Below are positions 8,296 to 17,665 of a stretch of DNA of 50,470 bases, piece after piece. Position 1 is the first letter of the stretch. Each line of letters begins with the position of its first letter. The stretch comes from a virus, in the IMG/VR virus record IMGVR_UViG_3300025085_000037, positions 1-50,470 of that record; one strand, written 5' to 3'. Position numbers and translations under genes: made by a program. The notes under the pieces are model-generated. The model was not told the origin of the DNA. It did not search any database and saw only the letters and a program-made list of their open reading frames with translations.

Positions 8296-8586
8296 ATGTC
8301 GTTTTCTATCACTTTAAAAACTACTGAAGGTGATCACACTATTCAATGTGAGAGTGATCAGTATATCCTTGATGCCGCCGAAGAAGCAGGAGTAGATCTT
8401 CCATACTCCTGTCGTGCTGGTGCTTGTTCTACTTGTGCTGGAAAAATCGTAGAGGGAACGGTCGATCAAAGCGATCAATCTTTCCTCGATGACGATCAAC
8501 TTGAGGCAGGATTTTTACTTACCTGTGTTTCGTATCCAACATCAGATCTGGTTATCCTGACCGAAAAAGAAGAGGAACTTTACTGA
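8296..8586 (+). CDS. petF: [2Fe-2S] ferredoxin (plant type)
   Basis: 96 residues, the usual length for photosynthetic ferredoxin. The cluster ligands are in [16 protein letters not shown] (C-x4-C-x2-C) near residue 40 and in FLLTCVSYP near 77. The acidic surface and C-terminal EKEEELY, typical of PSI-coupled ferredoxins that dock FNR, are present. It would accept electrons from photosystem I and could supply phage or host reductases. It is followed without a gap by two small genes. Confidence 0.95.
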   Translation: MSFSITLKTTEGDHTIQCESDQYILDAAEEAGVDLPYSCRAGACSTCAGKIVEGTVDQSDQSFLDDDQLEAGFLLTCVSYPTSDLVILTEKEEELY

Positions 8587-8657
8587 TGGAAGTTTTAATG
8601 ATTGCCCTTATCACAGGCGCTATTTTCGGTGCATATAAACTTACTCCTAAAAAATAA
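8586..8657 (+). CDS. Tiny single-helix membrane protein
   Basis: A 23-codon gene starting at the last base of the ferredoxin stop (TGATG) and ending TAATG into the next gene. The product is [19 protein letters not shown] followed by TPKK: one hydrophobic helix with a basic C-terminus. The seamless coupling on both sides is the main support. Function unknown. Confidence 0.55.
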   Translation: MEVLMIALITGAIFGAYKLTPKK

Positions 8658-8869
8658 TGACTGACACACTTCGTTTTAAAATTCTAGATGCACTCCGTGC
8701 TGATGCTAATGGTAACATTGCTAAAGCAAAAGCAAACATTGAAGTCTATCTAGAGAACCCTGTTGGTATTGGTGAACATCCTGATGTTCTTGCTGCCATT
8801 CAAGATCAACTTGATATCATCGCACATGAAGAAGAACGCAATGAAGTTCTTGATAAGTATTTTACCTAA
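8657..8869 (+). CDS. Small hypothetical protein downstream of ferredoxin
   Basis: 70 residues, helical and acidic (MTDTLRFKILDALRADANGN, then IEVYLENPVGIGEHPD and an EEER-rich C-terminal helix). No catalytic motif or membrane segment. It is translationally coupled to the preceding tiny gene and followed by a terminator, so it is the last gene of the ferredoxin unit. No function is assigned. Confidence 0.7.
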   Translation: MTDTLRFKILDALRADANGNIAKAKANIEVYLENPVGIGEHPDVLAAIQDQLDIIAHEEERNEVLDKYFT

Positions 8870-8892
8870 ATAGAATTGAATATCGTCGTCGC

Positions 8893-8930
8893 AGAGGGCC
8901 CTGGTCACAGTCAGGTAACCCTCTTTTTTA
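8893..8930 (+). terminator. Terminator of the ferredoxin unit
   Basis: AGAGGG (8893-8898) pairs with CCCTCT, with an inner CCTG/CAGG helix and a bulge, followed by a run of Ts. The stem is imperfect but well placed. Confidence 0.7.
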
Positions 8931-8935
8931 TTGTT

Positions 8936-8943
8936 TATAAATA
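8936..8943 (+). promoter_or_regulatory. Late promoter motif upstream of nucleotidyltransferase
   Basis: TATAAATA directly after the terminator and 18 bases before the next ATG. Confidence 0.55.
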
Positions 8944-8961
8944 AAAATAAAATCTGTCCTG

Positions 8962-9672
8962 ATGAAAAGTTACAGGGATCTAAAACTTACACTAAGATAT
9001 AACCAGCAATTAAATCCTAAGATCTGGGTTGGTGAAGCAATGAAACCTGAGGTTATGCAGGGACTGGTTCGTATTGCAGAAGAGTGGGCGGAATTTGCAA
9101 ATATTCCTAACAGTGCTATAATCGATGTAGTGCTAGTGGGCGGTAATGCCAATTACAATTATACTAAGTATTCTGACTTGGACCTTCATCTTATTGTCTC
9201 CAAGGAGGATATTGCCGATTGTCCTGATCTCATTGATGATTACTTACGAGACAAGAAACAATTATGGGCTCTCACCCATGATATTCAGATTTATGGACAC
9301 GACGTTGAACTCTATGCCCAAGATCGAAGAGATCAAACCCCTTCCGGTCAGGGAGTTTTTTCCATTATGAATAGTTTGTGGTTGCGTCGTCCCACATATC
9401 AGGAAGTAGATCTTTCAGATCCTAATATTACCAGGAAGGTCAGTCATTACATGGAGAAGATTGATTTCCTGATTGATAACAGAGCAGATGATCGTGATGC
9501 ATTTGAAAAACTCAAAGAGAAACTGCGTGACATGAGATCATCTGCTATCCAACGTGGTGGCGAGTTTGCTGTGGAAAACCTTGTGTTTAAGGAGCTACGC
9601 AACCGTGGGTATCTGGATAAGATGTCAGCACATCTAAGAAATCTTAAGGTTACCAGCTTGTCAATCGACTGA
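8962..9672 (+). CDS. Nucleotidyltransferase-fold protein
   Basis: 236 residues. VVLVGGNANYNYTKYSDLDL followed by HLIVS near residues 54-79 is a Pol-beta-type nucleotidyltransferase signature (hG-[GN]-x(9-13)-D-h-D), with D and D as metal ligands and a third candidate acid in GHDVELY near 116. The C-terminal half is helical and may bind substrate. Substrate and role are unknown; proteins of this kind recur in T4-like cyanophages. It has its own late promoter and overlaps a candidate promoter for the polymerase unit at its 3' end. Confidence 0.75.
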   Translation: MKSYRDLKLTLRYNQQLNPKIWVGEAMKPEVMQGLVRIAEEWAEFANIPNSAIIDVVLVGGNANYNYTKYSDLDLHLIVSKEDIADCPDLIDDYLRDKKQLWALTHDIQIYGHDVELYAQDRRDQTPSGQGVFSIMNSLWLRRPTYQEVDLSDPNITRKVSHYMEKIDFLIDNRADDRDAFEKLKEKLRDMRSSAIQRGGEFAVENLVFKELRNRGYLDKMSAHLRNLKVTSLSID

Positions 9673-9686
9673 GCTCATGCTATGAT
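9658..9686 (+). promoter_or_regulatory. Candidate sigma-70 promoter for the gene 43 unit
   Basis: TTGTCA (9658-9663), a 17-base spacer, TATGAT (9681-9686). The next gene starts at 9709 with a strong CTAGGAG ribosome-binding site. Confidence 0.55.
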
Positions 9687-9708
9687 GAGGGTTGAATTCT
9701 AGGAGTTT

Positions 9709-10071
9709 ATGTCCGTTCAATTAGTTCTCCTCAAATCTGGGGAGGAACTTGTCGCTGATATCAGAGAAATGATTGACCGCGACACTCAGGAATCTATTAG
9801 CACTGTGCTAATCAAACCTGTTCGTGTTACAGTGGTGCAGCAAAGCGTCCTCACTGAGGGTGCTAATGAACCATCTGATAGTGTTTTGAGTTTCGTTCCG
9901 TGGCTCGCTACTTCTAAATCAGAGGAGTATTTCATTAAACAAGATTGGGTAGTCACTATTTGTGAACCCCAAGATAATATCAAAGAAAGTTACATTCAAA
10001 ACGTAGGAGTTCGTGATGACAGTGAAGATTGTGTTATTGAAAACGGGTCAGTATCTGATCTCGGAGATTGA
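9709..10071 (+). CDS. Sm-like (Lsm/Hfq-fold) small protein, copy 2
   Basis: 120 residues. It starts MSVQLVLLKSGEELVADIRE, the same opening as the Sm-like protein after gene 44, and shares the later LSFVPWLATSKSEEYFI strand that aligns with LSFVAWSPMISKEDKDI there. An acidic tail of about 30 residues follows the fold. The Sm1-like strand-gap-strand pattern suggests an RNA-binding ring, but the usual Sm2 signature is not obvious to me. It overlaps copy 3 by 56 bases in a different frame. Confidence 0.7.
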   Translation: MSVQLVLLKSGEELVADIREMIDRDTQESISTVLIKPVRVTVVQQSVLTEGANEPSDSVLSFVPWLATSKSEEYFIKQDWVVTICEPQDNIKESYIQNVGVRDDSEDCVIENGSVSDLGD

Positions 10072-10267
10072 AGAACGTCCAGAAGAAGATGCTGATTGCA
10101 TCCTCATCAATCCTAAAGTGGTGATTGGATTTATTCCAGATTTTATTATGGAAAACTTTGTTCCATATTCATATCAAAAACAGATTCCTATTAGGTCTGC
10201 TGATATTATTACTATCACTGAACCTATGGATAGTCTGTTGAAATTATATCGTGATGCTATTGCTTGA
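10016..10267 (+). CDS. Sm-like (Lsm/Hfq-fold) small protein, copy 3
   Basis: 83 residues. VKIVLLKTGQYLISEIEE at the N-terminus and FVPYSYQKQIPIRSADIITI later align with the other two Sm-like proteins, so it belongs to the same paralogous set. An AGGAG site (10005-10009) lies six bases before the ATG at 10016; a GTG three bases earlier is an alternative start. The stop overlaps the ATG of gene 43 (TGATG), so expression should be coupled to the polymerase. Confidence 0.7.
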   Translation: MTVKIVLLKTGQYLISEIEERPEEDADCILINPKVVIGFIPDFIMENFVPYSYQKQIPIRSADIITITEPMDSLLKLYRDAIA

Positions 10268-12759
10268 TGGATTTCTATACTAATGTTGCTATCATCAATG
10301 ATACAGTTTTGTATCGTGGTTTTAGCGGGGGTGAAAGAGTTGAGCGTCGTGAAGACTTCTCTCCAACTCTTTATGTCTCATCAAAAAATCAGACCAAATA
10401 TAAAACTCTTGAGGGCAACTGTGTAGAACCCGTTCATTTCGGTGGCATCAAAGATGCTAAAGAGTTTGTTAATACTTATGAGGCAGTAGATAACTTTACT
10501 ATCTACGGCAATACCAAATACTTATATCAGTATATCCTGAGTAAGTATCCTAAGGAAGTTGACTATGATTTCAGTCAACTTAATATCATGTCTCTTGATA
10601 TTGAGACTACATCTGAGAATGGATTTCCTAGTGTTGAGGAAGCACGGGAAGAAATTCTTTGCATTACTGTAAAAGACTTTACTAGTAAGAAGATTATTAC
10701 TTGGGGTTGTGGTGAGTTTAGAAACTCCCGCGATGACGTTCATTATGTTTATTGTCAGAATGAACGTGAACTTCTTCTTAAGTTCCTAGAGTATTGGGTA
10801 CAGAAAACTCCTGATGTAATCACTGGGTGGAATGTCAAGTTCTTTGATATGCCATTCATCTGCCGTCGTATTGATCGTATGCTAAGTATCAAGCATATGA
10901 GATCTATGTCGCCATGGAACTCTGTTCGTGAACGTAAGTTGTTTGTGAAGGGTCAGGAGAAGATCTATTATGATATCATCGGTGTTGCTACCCTTGACTA
11001 TTATGATCTCTATCAGAAATTTACTTATACCAACCAAGAATCTTATCGTTTAGACCACATTGCTTTTGTGGAACTAGGACAGAAGAAACTCGATCACTCT
11101 GAGTTCGAGAACTTTCAGGACTTCTATCGTAGTGATTGGCAGAAGTTTATTGAGTACAACATCCATGACGTTGAACTTGTAGACATGCTGGAAGATAAGA
11201 TGAAACTGATTGAACTCGCTGTTACTATGGCATACGATGCCAAGGTAAACTTTGAGGATGTATTCTATCAGGTTCGTATGTGGGATAGTATTATCTATGA
11301 TGCTCTCACTCAGGAAAATATTATTATTCCTCCTAAGACTGAAAGTACTAAAGATCAGCAGTATGCTGGTGCTTATGTGAAAGAACCTAAACCTGGCATT
11401 TATGATTGGGTAGTTAACTTTGACCTTAACTCACTGTATCCACACCTTATCATGCAGTACAATATCTCTCCTGAGACCCTTCTGGATGACCGTGTGAGCG
11501 GTATTAATGTAGACAAACTACTAAACCGTGAGATTGATACAAGCACCCTAGACGGCGTTACTATGTGTCCTAACGGAACATTGTTTACTACGAAGAAGCA
11601 GGGTTTCCTTCCTAAGTTGATGGAAAAGATTTATACTGAGCGTACAATTTACAAGAAGAAGATGCTTGCTGCCAAGCAAGAGTATGAGAATACTAAAGAT
11701 CCTCAACTTGTTAAGGATATTGCTAAGTACAATAACATTCAGATGGCACGTAAGATCCAACTGAACTCTGCTTATGGTGCTATTGGTAACGAATACTTCA
11801 GGTACTTCCGACTAGAGAACGCTGAAGCAATTACTCTTTCAGGACAACTCTCGATCAGATGGATTGAGAATAAGATGAATGAGTATCTTAATAAAATTCT
11901 AAAATCGGATGATAAAGATTATGTCATTGCTGTGGACACTGACTCCATTTATCTTGATCTGGGCGATCTTGTTAAGAACGTATTCAAAGGAGGAACGCCG
12001 TCTGATGAGAAGGTTGTTAACTTCCTTGATAAGATCTGTAAGGTGGAACTTGAAACTTATATTGAAAGTTGCTACCAAGAACTGGCGACGTATGTAAATG
12101 CATACCAGCAGAAGATGGTAATGAAACGCGAGAACATCGCTAACCGTGGCATCTGGACTGCTAAGAAAAGATATATTCTTAATGTATGGGACAGTGAGGG
12201 TGTTCGTTATAAGGAACCTAAGATGAAGATCATGGGACTGGAGACGCAACGTTCATCTACACCTGCATATTTCAGAGACAAACTTCTGAAAGCATATAAG
12301 ATTATGATTAAAGGAACTAATGATGACATGATTGATTATATCAGTGACATCAAACGTGAGACACATCAGCAAAGTTACATAGATATTGCATTCCCCCGAG
12401 GATGTAATGGTCTTGAAAAGTACCGGAGTTATTCGGAGATTTATAAGAAGGGTACACCTATTGCTGTCCGAGGTGCATTATTGTATAATCACTATCTCAA
12501 GCAGTATAAAATTACTAATAAGTTTCCTCTTATCCAAGAAGGGGAAAAGGTAAAATTCATTTACCTCAAAACACCAAACCCTATCGGTCAGAACATTATC
12601 TCATTCTTTAACACGCTTCCTAAAGAATTTAAGTTAGATCAGTACATCAATCATCAGATGCAATTTGAGAAGTCCTTCTTGGAACCTCTCAAATCTGTGA
12701 TAGAATGTATTGGATGGAAGCATGAGCGCACCGGCTCATTAAGTAGTTTCTTTTCGTAA
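10267..12759 (+). CDS. 43: gp43, family B DNA polymerase
   Basis: 830 residues (T4 gp43 is 898). Exonuclease motifs: [14 protein letters not shown] near residue 110 (Exo I) and [12 protein letters not shown] near 188 (Exo II). Polymerase motifs: [13 protein letters not shown] near 386 (A), [15 protein letters not shown] near 498 (B) and [14 protein letters not shown] near 552 (C, the DTDS metal site). A C-terminal clamp-binding tail ([10 protein letters not shown]) is also present. It is the replicative polymerase with proofreading. The ATG at 10267 is used rather than a TTG one codon upstream. No intein or intron is seen. Confidence 0.97.
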   Translation: MDFYTNVAIINDTVLYRGFSGGERVERREDFSPTLYVSSKNQTKYKTLEGNCVEPVHFGGIKDAKEFVNTYEAVDNFTIYGNTKYLYQYILSKYPKEVDYDFSQLNIMSLDIETTSENGFPSVEEAREEILCITVKDFTSKKIITWGCGEFRNSRDDVHYVYCQNERELLLKFLEYWVQKTPDVITGWNVKFFDMPFICRRIDRMLSIKHMRSMSPWNSVRERKLFVKGQEKIYYDIIGVATLDYYDLYQKFTYTNQESYRLDHIAFVELGQKKLDHSEFENFQDFYRSDWQKFIEYNIHDVELVDMLEDKMKLIELAVTMAYDAKVNFEDVFYQVRMWDSIIYDALTQENIIIPPKTESTKDQQYAGAYVKEPKPGIYDWVVNFDLNSLYPHLIMQYNISPETLLDDRVSGINVDKLLNREIDTSTLDGVTMCPNGTLFTTKKQGFLPKLMEKIYTERTIYKKKMLAAKQEYENTKDPQLVKDIAKYNNIQMARKIQLNSAYGAIGNEYFRYFRLENAEAITLSGQLSIRWIENKMNEYLNKILKSDDKDYVIAVDTDSIYLDLGDLVKNVFKGGTPSDEKVVNFLDKICKVELETYIESCYQELATYVNAYQQKMVMKRENIANRGIWTAKKRYILNVWDSEGVRYKEPKMKIMGLETQRSSTPAYFRDKLLKAYKIMIKGTNDDMIDYISDIKRETHQQSYIDIAFPRGCNGLEKYRSYSEIYKKGTPIAVRGALLYNHYLKQYKITNKFPLIQEGEKVKFIYLKTPNPIGQNIISFFNTLPKEFKLDQYINHQMQFEKSFLEPLKSVIECIGWKHERTGSLSSFFS

Positions 12760-12764
12760 TTATT

Positions 12765-13778
12765 ATGTCATTTTTAAACAACGTTATCAAGGAGTTAGAT
12801 AATGAATTTGCGTCAATTGTTGATGAAGGCATCGCCGCAGGAGATTGTGACACTTTTGTGGACACTGGCTCTTACATCCTCAATGGTCTTGTGTCTGGGA
12901 GCATTTTTGGTGGTCTCCCATCAAACAAAGTCACCGCTCTTGCAGGAGAATCAAGCACAGGAAAAACTTTCTTCGCACTGTCAATCGTAAAGAACTTTCT
13001 GACACAAAACTCTAACGGTCAAGTAATTTATTTTGAGTCTGAATCTGCTATCTCTAAGAGCATGATGAGTAGTCGTGATATTGATGTCACAAGGGTGGGT
13101 CTTGTCCCTGTAACTACAGTTCAGGAGTTTCGTACTCAAAGTATTAAGATCGTTGACGAGTACAATAAACTTAAGAAAGAGGATCGCCCACCGCTTTTAT
13201 TTGTGCTAGACTCTTTGGGTATGCTATCAACCTCTAAGGAAGTTGCTGATGCATCTGATGGTAAGGAGACACGCGACATGACCCGCGCTCAGGTGATTAA
13301 ATCTATCTTTAGAATCTTGTCACTGAAGTTGGGTCAGGCAGGCATTCCTTTGATTGTTACTAACCACACCTATGAAGTTGTTGGTGCTTATGTTCCTACC
13401 AAGGAAATGGGTGGTGGTACTGGTCTCAAGTATGCTGCTTCTAGTATTTTATTCCTCACCAAAAAGAAGGAGAAGGATGGTACTGAGCAGGTTGGTAACA
13501 TTATCAAAGTGAAGGCACACAAGTCTCGCTTTACTAAAGAAAATTCTATTGTAGAAACGAGGTTATTCTTTGACGAACGTGGACTTGACAAGTATTATGG
13601 ACTATTGGAGCTGGGTCAACAGCACGGAGTCTTTGAGCGTGTGGGTAACCGTGTTAAGACTGAGCATGGGAATGTATATCCTTCTGCTATCTACAAGGAT
13701 CCTGAGAAGTTCTTCACTGAAGAAATCCTCCAAGCACTTGATGAATGTGCCAAGAAAGAATTCTGCTATGGATCTTGA
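12765..13778 (+). CDS. uvsX: UvsX, RecA-like recombinase
   Basis: 337 residues (T4 UvsX 391). Walker [17 protein letters not shown] near residue 62, Walker [10 protein letters not shown] near 145 and a downstream [11 protein letters not shown] segment place it in the RecA/UvsX family. It forms presynaptic filaments on single-stranded DNA for recombination-dependent replication, working with the 46/47 nuclease encoded at the start of the window. It is five bases after gene 43, and the stop overlaps gene 41 (TGATG). Confidence 0.95.
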   Translation: MSFLNNVIKELDNEFASIVDEGIAAGDCDTFVDTGSYILNGLVSGSIFGGLPSNKVTALAGESSTGKTFFALSIVKNFLTQNSNGQVIYFESESAISKSMMSSRDIDVTRVGLVPVTTVQEFRTQSIKIVDEYNKLKKEDRPPLLFVLDSLGMLSTSKEVADASDGKETRDMTRAQVIKSIFRILSLKLGQAGIPLIVTNHTYEVVGAYVPTKEMGGGTGLKYAASSILFLTKKKEKDGTEQVGNIIKVKAHKSRFTKENSIVETRLFFDERGLDKYYGLLELGQQHGVFERVGNRVKTEHGNVYPSAIYKDPEKFFTEEILQALDECAKKEFCYGS

Positions 13779-15166
13779 TGGAAGTAATTGAAAGCACTAT
13801 CCTGAAAAATCTCGTTAGTAACGAGAGTTATATGCGTAAGGTTATTCCTTATGTGAAACCAGAATATTTTATTCAGTACTCTGATAAAATTCTGTTTGAT
13901 ATCATTAATGAGTTTGTGGTTAACTACGGTCAACCACCTACTAAAGAAGTACTTTCTATTGAGGTTGATAATCGTAAGGATCTGAATGAAGATTCTTATA
14001 AGGAACTGCAAGTAAAGATTGCTGACATTGATAACACTGAAGTTGATGATCGTTGGATCCTTGACACTACAGAGAAATGGTGTAAGCAACGTGCAGTTTA
14101 CTTGGCACTACTGGAGAGTGTTAAGATTGCTGATGGTAAGGATGAGAAGAGAAGTGAGGATGCTATCCCATCAATTCTTCAGGAAGCATTAGGTGTTTCA
14201 TTTGACGAGCACATCGGACATGACTACATAGAAGATTATGAAAGTCGTTACGAGTTCTATCATAGACATGAAAACAAAATCCCGTTCGATCTGTCTCTCT
14301 TCAATAAAATTACGAAGGGTGGTATTTCTAACAAAACTCTCAACATCGCACTTGCTGGTACTGGGGTGGGCAAATCATTGTTTATGTGTCACATGGCCGC
14401 TGCGTCATTACTTCAGAGTAAAAATGTCCTCTACATCACATTGGAGATGGCAGAAGAGAAGATCGCTGAACGCATTGACGCAAATCTTCTCAACGTCAAT
14501 ATCAAGGACATTGAAGAACTGCCGGAACAAATCTTCACTTCCAAAGTAAATAGATTAGCACAGAAGACTAACGGTAAACTTATCATTAAAGAGTATCCTA
14601 CAGCGTCAGCACATAGCGGACACTTCAAGGCACTTCTGAATGAACTTGCACTTAAGAAAAGTTTTAAACCAGACATCATCTTTATTGATTATCTAAACAT
14701 CTGTGCGTCATCACGATATAAAGGAGCACTTGTAAATTCTTATACTAACATCAAAGCGATTGCAGAAGAACTTCGCGGACTTGCTGGCGAACATAACGTC
14801 CCTATTGTTTCGGCTACTCAGACTACTCGTTCTGGGTATGGTTCTAGTGACATTGATCTTACTGATACCTCTGAGTCTTTTGGACTACCTGCTACTGCAG
14901 ACTTTATGTTTGCTCTTATCAGTACAGAAGAACTTGAAGGCATCAATCAACTCATGATTAAGCAACTCAAGAATCGTTATAACGATACTACATCATATAA
15001 AAGATTTGTTATCGGTATTGACAGATCAAAGATGAGGTTGTATGATGTAGAGGAGTCCGCTCAGGTCGATATTGTTGACTCAGGACAAGAGCAGTATGAC
15101 TTTGAGGAGATTGCCAAGTCTCAAAGTAAATCATCTATGGCAAAGTTAACTGAGTTTAAATTTTAA
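13778..15166 (+). CDS. 41: gp41, DnaB-like replicative helicase
   Basis: 462 residues from the ATG at 13778, matching T4 gp41 (475). This start overlaps the UvsX stop; an earlier in-frame ATG at 13745 would lie inside uvsX. Walker A is IALAGTGVGKSLFMCHMA near residue 189 and Walker B PDIIFIDYLNI near 300, followed by VSATQTTRSG (motif H4-like). It is the hexameric 5'-3' helicase that works with primase gp61, encoded here at 22.9 kb. Confidence 0.95.
   Translation: MEVIESTILKNLVSNESYMRKVIPYVKPEYFIQYSDKILFDIINEFVVNYGQPPTKEVLSIEVDNRKDLNEDSYKELQVKIADIDNTEVDDRWILDTTEKWCKQRAVYLALLESVKIADGKDEKRSEDAIPSILQEALGVSFDEHIGHDYIEDYESRYEFYHRHENKIPFDLSLFNKITKGGISNKTLNIALAGTGVGKSLFMCHMAAASLLQSKNVLYITLEMAEEKIAERIDANLLNVNIKDIEELPEQIFTSKVNRLAQKTNGKLIIKEYPTASAHSGHFKALLNELALKKSFKPDIIFIDYLNICASSRYKGALVNSYTNIKAIAEELRGLAGEHNVPIVSATQTTRSGYGSSDIDLTDTSESFGLPATADFMFALISTEELEGINQLMIKQLKNRYNDTTSYKRFVIGIDRSKMRLYDVEESAQVDIVDSGQEQYDFEEIAKSQSKSSMAKLTEFKF
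15019..15047 (+). promoter_or_regulatory. Candidate sigma-70 promoter inside the 3' end of gene 41
   Basis: TTGACA (15019-15024), a 17-base spacer, TATGAT (15042-15047). It would drive the oxygenase and mazG. Confidence 0.5.
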
Positions 15167-15168
15167 TT

Positions 15169-15795
15169 ATGACAACTAAAGGATTGTTTTCCACACCAGT
15201 TTATATGGAAAGAGAACTCGGTCAATCTGAGCGAGATATCAATCAAGAACTGATGGATAAGTATTATTCCATGAGAAAAATACCTTTACGTGCATCTTAT
15301 AATAAAGAAGCAGCACATGATATTAGTGTTGGTGAAGATGGTGTTCAGTTTTCTGAAAATATTATTGACGATTGTCCGTTGTTTAGTAAGTTTTTAGATA
15401 CATCTGTTAATCAGTATATCAAAGACTTGGGATTTCAACCTCATCCGTATATGGTTAAAGAATCGTGGTTTACTAAAACTATTAAAGGTAAACATGCTCC
15501 AGTTCATAATCATGCAGATAATGATATTTCGGGAGTTTATTACGTCCAGACGAATGAGGATGATGGTCCTCTTGTTTTAAAAAATCCTTTGTCAATTGCT
15601 CAGGGCAATTACATTTATTTCTTAGATCACCATCAACACGGTCATCATGTAATGCCATTACATAGAGGACAAATTATACTATGGCCTTCAGTGATTGATC
15701 ATAGCACTTATGTTAATGAAACTAATCATGAAAGAGTTAGTTTAAGTTTTAACATTTCAATTGAACGTTATCCATTTACCTTATCTAAAAACTAA
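15169..15795 (+). CDS. 2OG-Fe(II) oxygenase-like protein 2
   Basis: 208 residues. HAPVHNHADNDISGVYYVQ near residues 109-127 and ILWPSVIDHSTYVNETNHER near 171-190 carry the H-x-D...H...R pattern of the cupin-type dioxygenase core. The N-terminal GLFSTPVYMERELG resembles the family of putative 2OG oxygenases that begin with a 'LFPTPVY' motif. The substrate is unknown. It lies between the helicase and mazG, two bases after the gene 41 stop. Confidence 0.8.
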   Translation: MTTKGLFSTPVYMERELGQSERDINQELMDKYYSMRKIPLRASYNKEAAHDISVGEDGVQFSENIIDDCPLFSKFLDTSVNQYIKDLGFQPHPYMVKESWFTKTIKGKHAPVHNHADNDISGVYYVQTNEDDGPLVLKNPLSIAQGNYIYFLDHHQHGHHVMPLHRGQIILWPSVIDHSTYVNETNHERVSLSFNISIERYPFTLSKN

Positions 15796-15796
15796 T

Positions 15797-16201
15797 ATGA
15801 CTGTAAACACCAAAGCATATCTTGAGTTCGTTGATGCTGTTACATCAGAACAAAGCAAAGACTTTGAGGCATTTGTCTATCGTCTTCAAGAACTAGAAGG
15901 ACAAGAGTTTCCTAGTGAGAGATTACTTACTGCTGCTGTAGGAATGTCTGCTGAGGCAGGTGAGTTTACTGAGATCGTTAAGAAGATTATCTTCCAAGGT
16001 AAACCTGTCAATGATGAAAATCTGTTTCATCTTAAACGTGAACTTGGAGACATCATGTGGTATGTCGCTCAAGCATGTATGGGTCTGAATGTTTCTCTCG
16101 ATGAAGTTATTGAGATGAACGTTCACAAACTGATGGCTCGTTACCCTGGTGGTGAGTTTGATGTTAATCATTCAGAGAACCGAGTAGAAGGAGATCTCTA
16201 A
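15797..16201 (+). CDS. mazG: MazG-like nucleotide pyrophosphohydrolase
   Basis: 134 residues from the ATG at 15797; an in-frame ATG at 15761 lies inside the previous gene. The core AAVGMSAEAGEFTEIVKKII near residues 47-66 (E-x2-E pair) and LKRELGDIMWYVAQACMGL near 79-97 (E-x2-D pair) is the MazG metal site. Cyanophage MazG hydrolyses nucleoside triphosphates and was once proposed to lower ppGpp; work I recall points more to dNTP substrates such as dGTP. It may tune the nucleotide pool for an AT-rich phage. Confidence 0.9.
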   Translation: MTVNTKAYLEFVDAVTSEQSKDFEAFVYRLQELEGQEFPSERLLTAAVGMSAEAGEFTEIVKKIIFQGKPVNDENLFHLKRELGDIMWYVAQACMGLNVSLDEVIEMNVHKLMARYPGGEFDVNHSENRVEGDL

Positions 16202-16207
16202 TAAATA
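16200..16207 (+). promoter_or_regulatory. Late promoter-like motif
   Basis: AATAAATA just before a terminator hairpin and 22 bases before the next ATG. The overlap with the terminator makes its use uncertain. Confidence 0.35.
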
Positions 16208-16227
16208 CCCCCGTAAGGGGGTTTTTT
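16208..16227 (+). terminator. Terminator after mazG
   Basis: A CCCCC-GTAA-GGGGG hairpin followed by six Ts; the next ATG is two bases later. Confidence 0.85.
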
Positions 16228-16228
16228 A

Positions 16229-17665
16229 ATGGCATATTCTATTCGTCCGAGAACTAAGGATGAAATATATCAAGTAACTAGTTATAAAGCTGATAAGATT
16301 GGTTTGATTGTAGAACTTTATGAATACCTTACTAGTAAATATCGTAATGTGGATCGCCCCCTGATCCTTAATGATGCTAGAGGTGGTAATGAAGTTAAAG
16401 TACATCCTGAGATAGCACAGGCATCTGGTCTTAGTGAAAGAGACTTGGAAAGAAATTCTCGCACTACACTAAAAATTAGATATGGAGTTGGTAGTGGTGG
16501 TGGTAGAGCAAGATATAATATGGGTAATGCTGCAGAAGGAATTCTAGCAGCAGCGATTACTGCTCGTTTTGTTAATAAAGGAAAAAGAATTAATGAAAGG
16601 GATATTTTAAATATTCTAGAAAAGCAATATAGAACACTGTCTACAGATCACAAAGGAAGTTTTAATACATTCAAGTCTCCTAATTTTAAAACTATTAGGG
16701 AGTCCGCTAAGATGATCCCTGATGATGATGTTGAACTGACTATTAAGTTATCGCCCATCAATATGTCATTGGTTTTTTGCGAGCAACTTTTAGATAATGA
16801 TGAGAAGGCATCAGGTATTGCTGATCGCATGAGTATCATGACGCCATGCGTTCAGTATGCTAACTCCAGAGAAATTTCTCAGTTAGCAAATGTCATGTAT
16901 CATAATAGAGTTTACAATAAAATTGAAGTCGAAGCTGATGGTGTTGGTGGTGAACTAACGACAAAGGTTGATATCTTTGTGAGGATTGATGGGAAGAAAG
17001 ATATAACAATTCCTGGTAGATATGGCAATAGAAAATTAGCTATCACTCAGATCTCACTCAAGCGTGAGGTAGATCAATTCGCTCAGGTTGGTGGATGGGA
17101 TATCCAAACTGTTAATAATTTCTGGGGTGTTATCTTAGATGAAAATCTAATCAATAACGTTCAACTAGAAGCAATCTACGCCAAACATAATGACGGAGAT
17201 TGGGAAACAACTAAGCATCATGCTGCTGCTGTGATGAATGATATCTATCTCTGGGCGCATAACAGAATACAGAATAAGTTTGGTAACTCTTCTTGGAGAA
17301 GACATTTTGTGGAAACACTTGATGACTTCGCTACAAAAAATGAGGAGAATGTAAAACTCGTAGAGATTATTGGTAGTGGTTATGAGAAGTTTGATTTCTC
17401 TAAATTACATGTAGCACTCAACGGTAGACCAGACTTGGATGTAGAAGCAAATCTGGAACTGGCATCGACATATCACAAATCAGTTCCTAGAGATCCTACT
17501 GTGGGAGCACCACTGCCAGCAGTTATCATTAGTGCTAAGAATAAAAATGATAATAAAGTTTATGATCTAATTAAATTCAGACATAAGATTGAGTGGGGTG
17601 GCACTGCCATTCGTAATTATGTGGAGAAGCAAAAAGGTTTATCCGAATACATTGCAGGATCATGA
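16229..17665 (+). CDS. Uncharacterised protein with PD-(D/E)XK nuclease-like core
   Basis: 478 residues with no family I can name. TKVDIFVRIDGK near residue 247 followed about 25 residues later by KLAITQISLKREVDQFAQVG resembles a PD-(D/E)XK site: an Asp on one strand, then (Q/E)-x-S-L-K with a following Q-F, a form seen in some restriction-type nucleases. An N-terminal GSGGGRARYNMGNAAEG segment and LILNDARGG are also notable. The nuclease reading is an inference. The TGA overlaps the ATG of the next gene, so it is coupled to the ligase-like and adenylyltransferase-like genes. Confidence 0.6.
   Translation: MAYSIRPRTKDEIYQVTSYKADKIGLIVELYEYLTSKYRNVDRPLILNDARGGNEVKVHPEIAQASGLSERDLERNSRTTLKIRYGVGSGGGRARYNMGNAAEGILAAAITARFVNKGKRINERDILNILEKQYRTLSTDHKGSFNTFKSPNFKTIRESAKMIPDDDVELTIKLSPINMSLVFCEQLLDNDEKASGIADRMSIMTPCVQYANSREISQLANVMYHNRVYNKIEVEADGVGGELTTKVDIFVRIDGKKDITIPGRYGNRKLAITQISLKREVDQFAQVGGWDIQTVNNFWGVILDENLINNVQLEAIYAKHNDGDWETTKHHAAAVMNDIYLWAHNRIQNKFGNSSWRRHFVETLDDFATKNEENVKLVEIIGSGYEKFDFSKLHVALNGRPDLDVEANLELASTYHKSVPRDPTVGAPLPAVIISAKNKNDNKVYDLIKFRHKIEWGGTAIRNYVEKQKGLSEYIAGS

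Noticed and set aside
10267-12759. Intein or frameshift in gene 43
   Set aside because: All polymerase motifs are collinear in one frame with the expected spacing.
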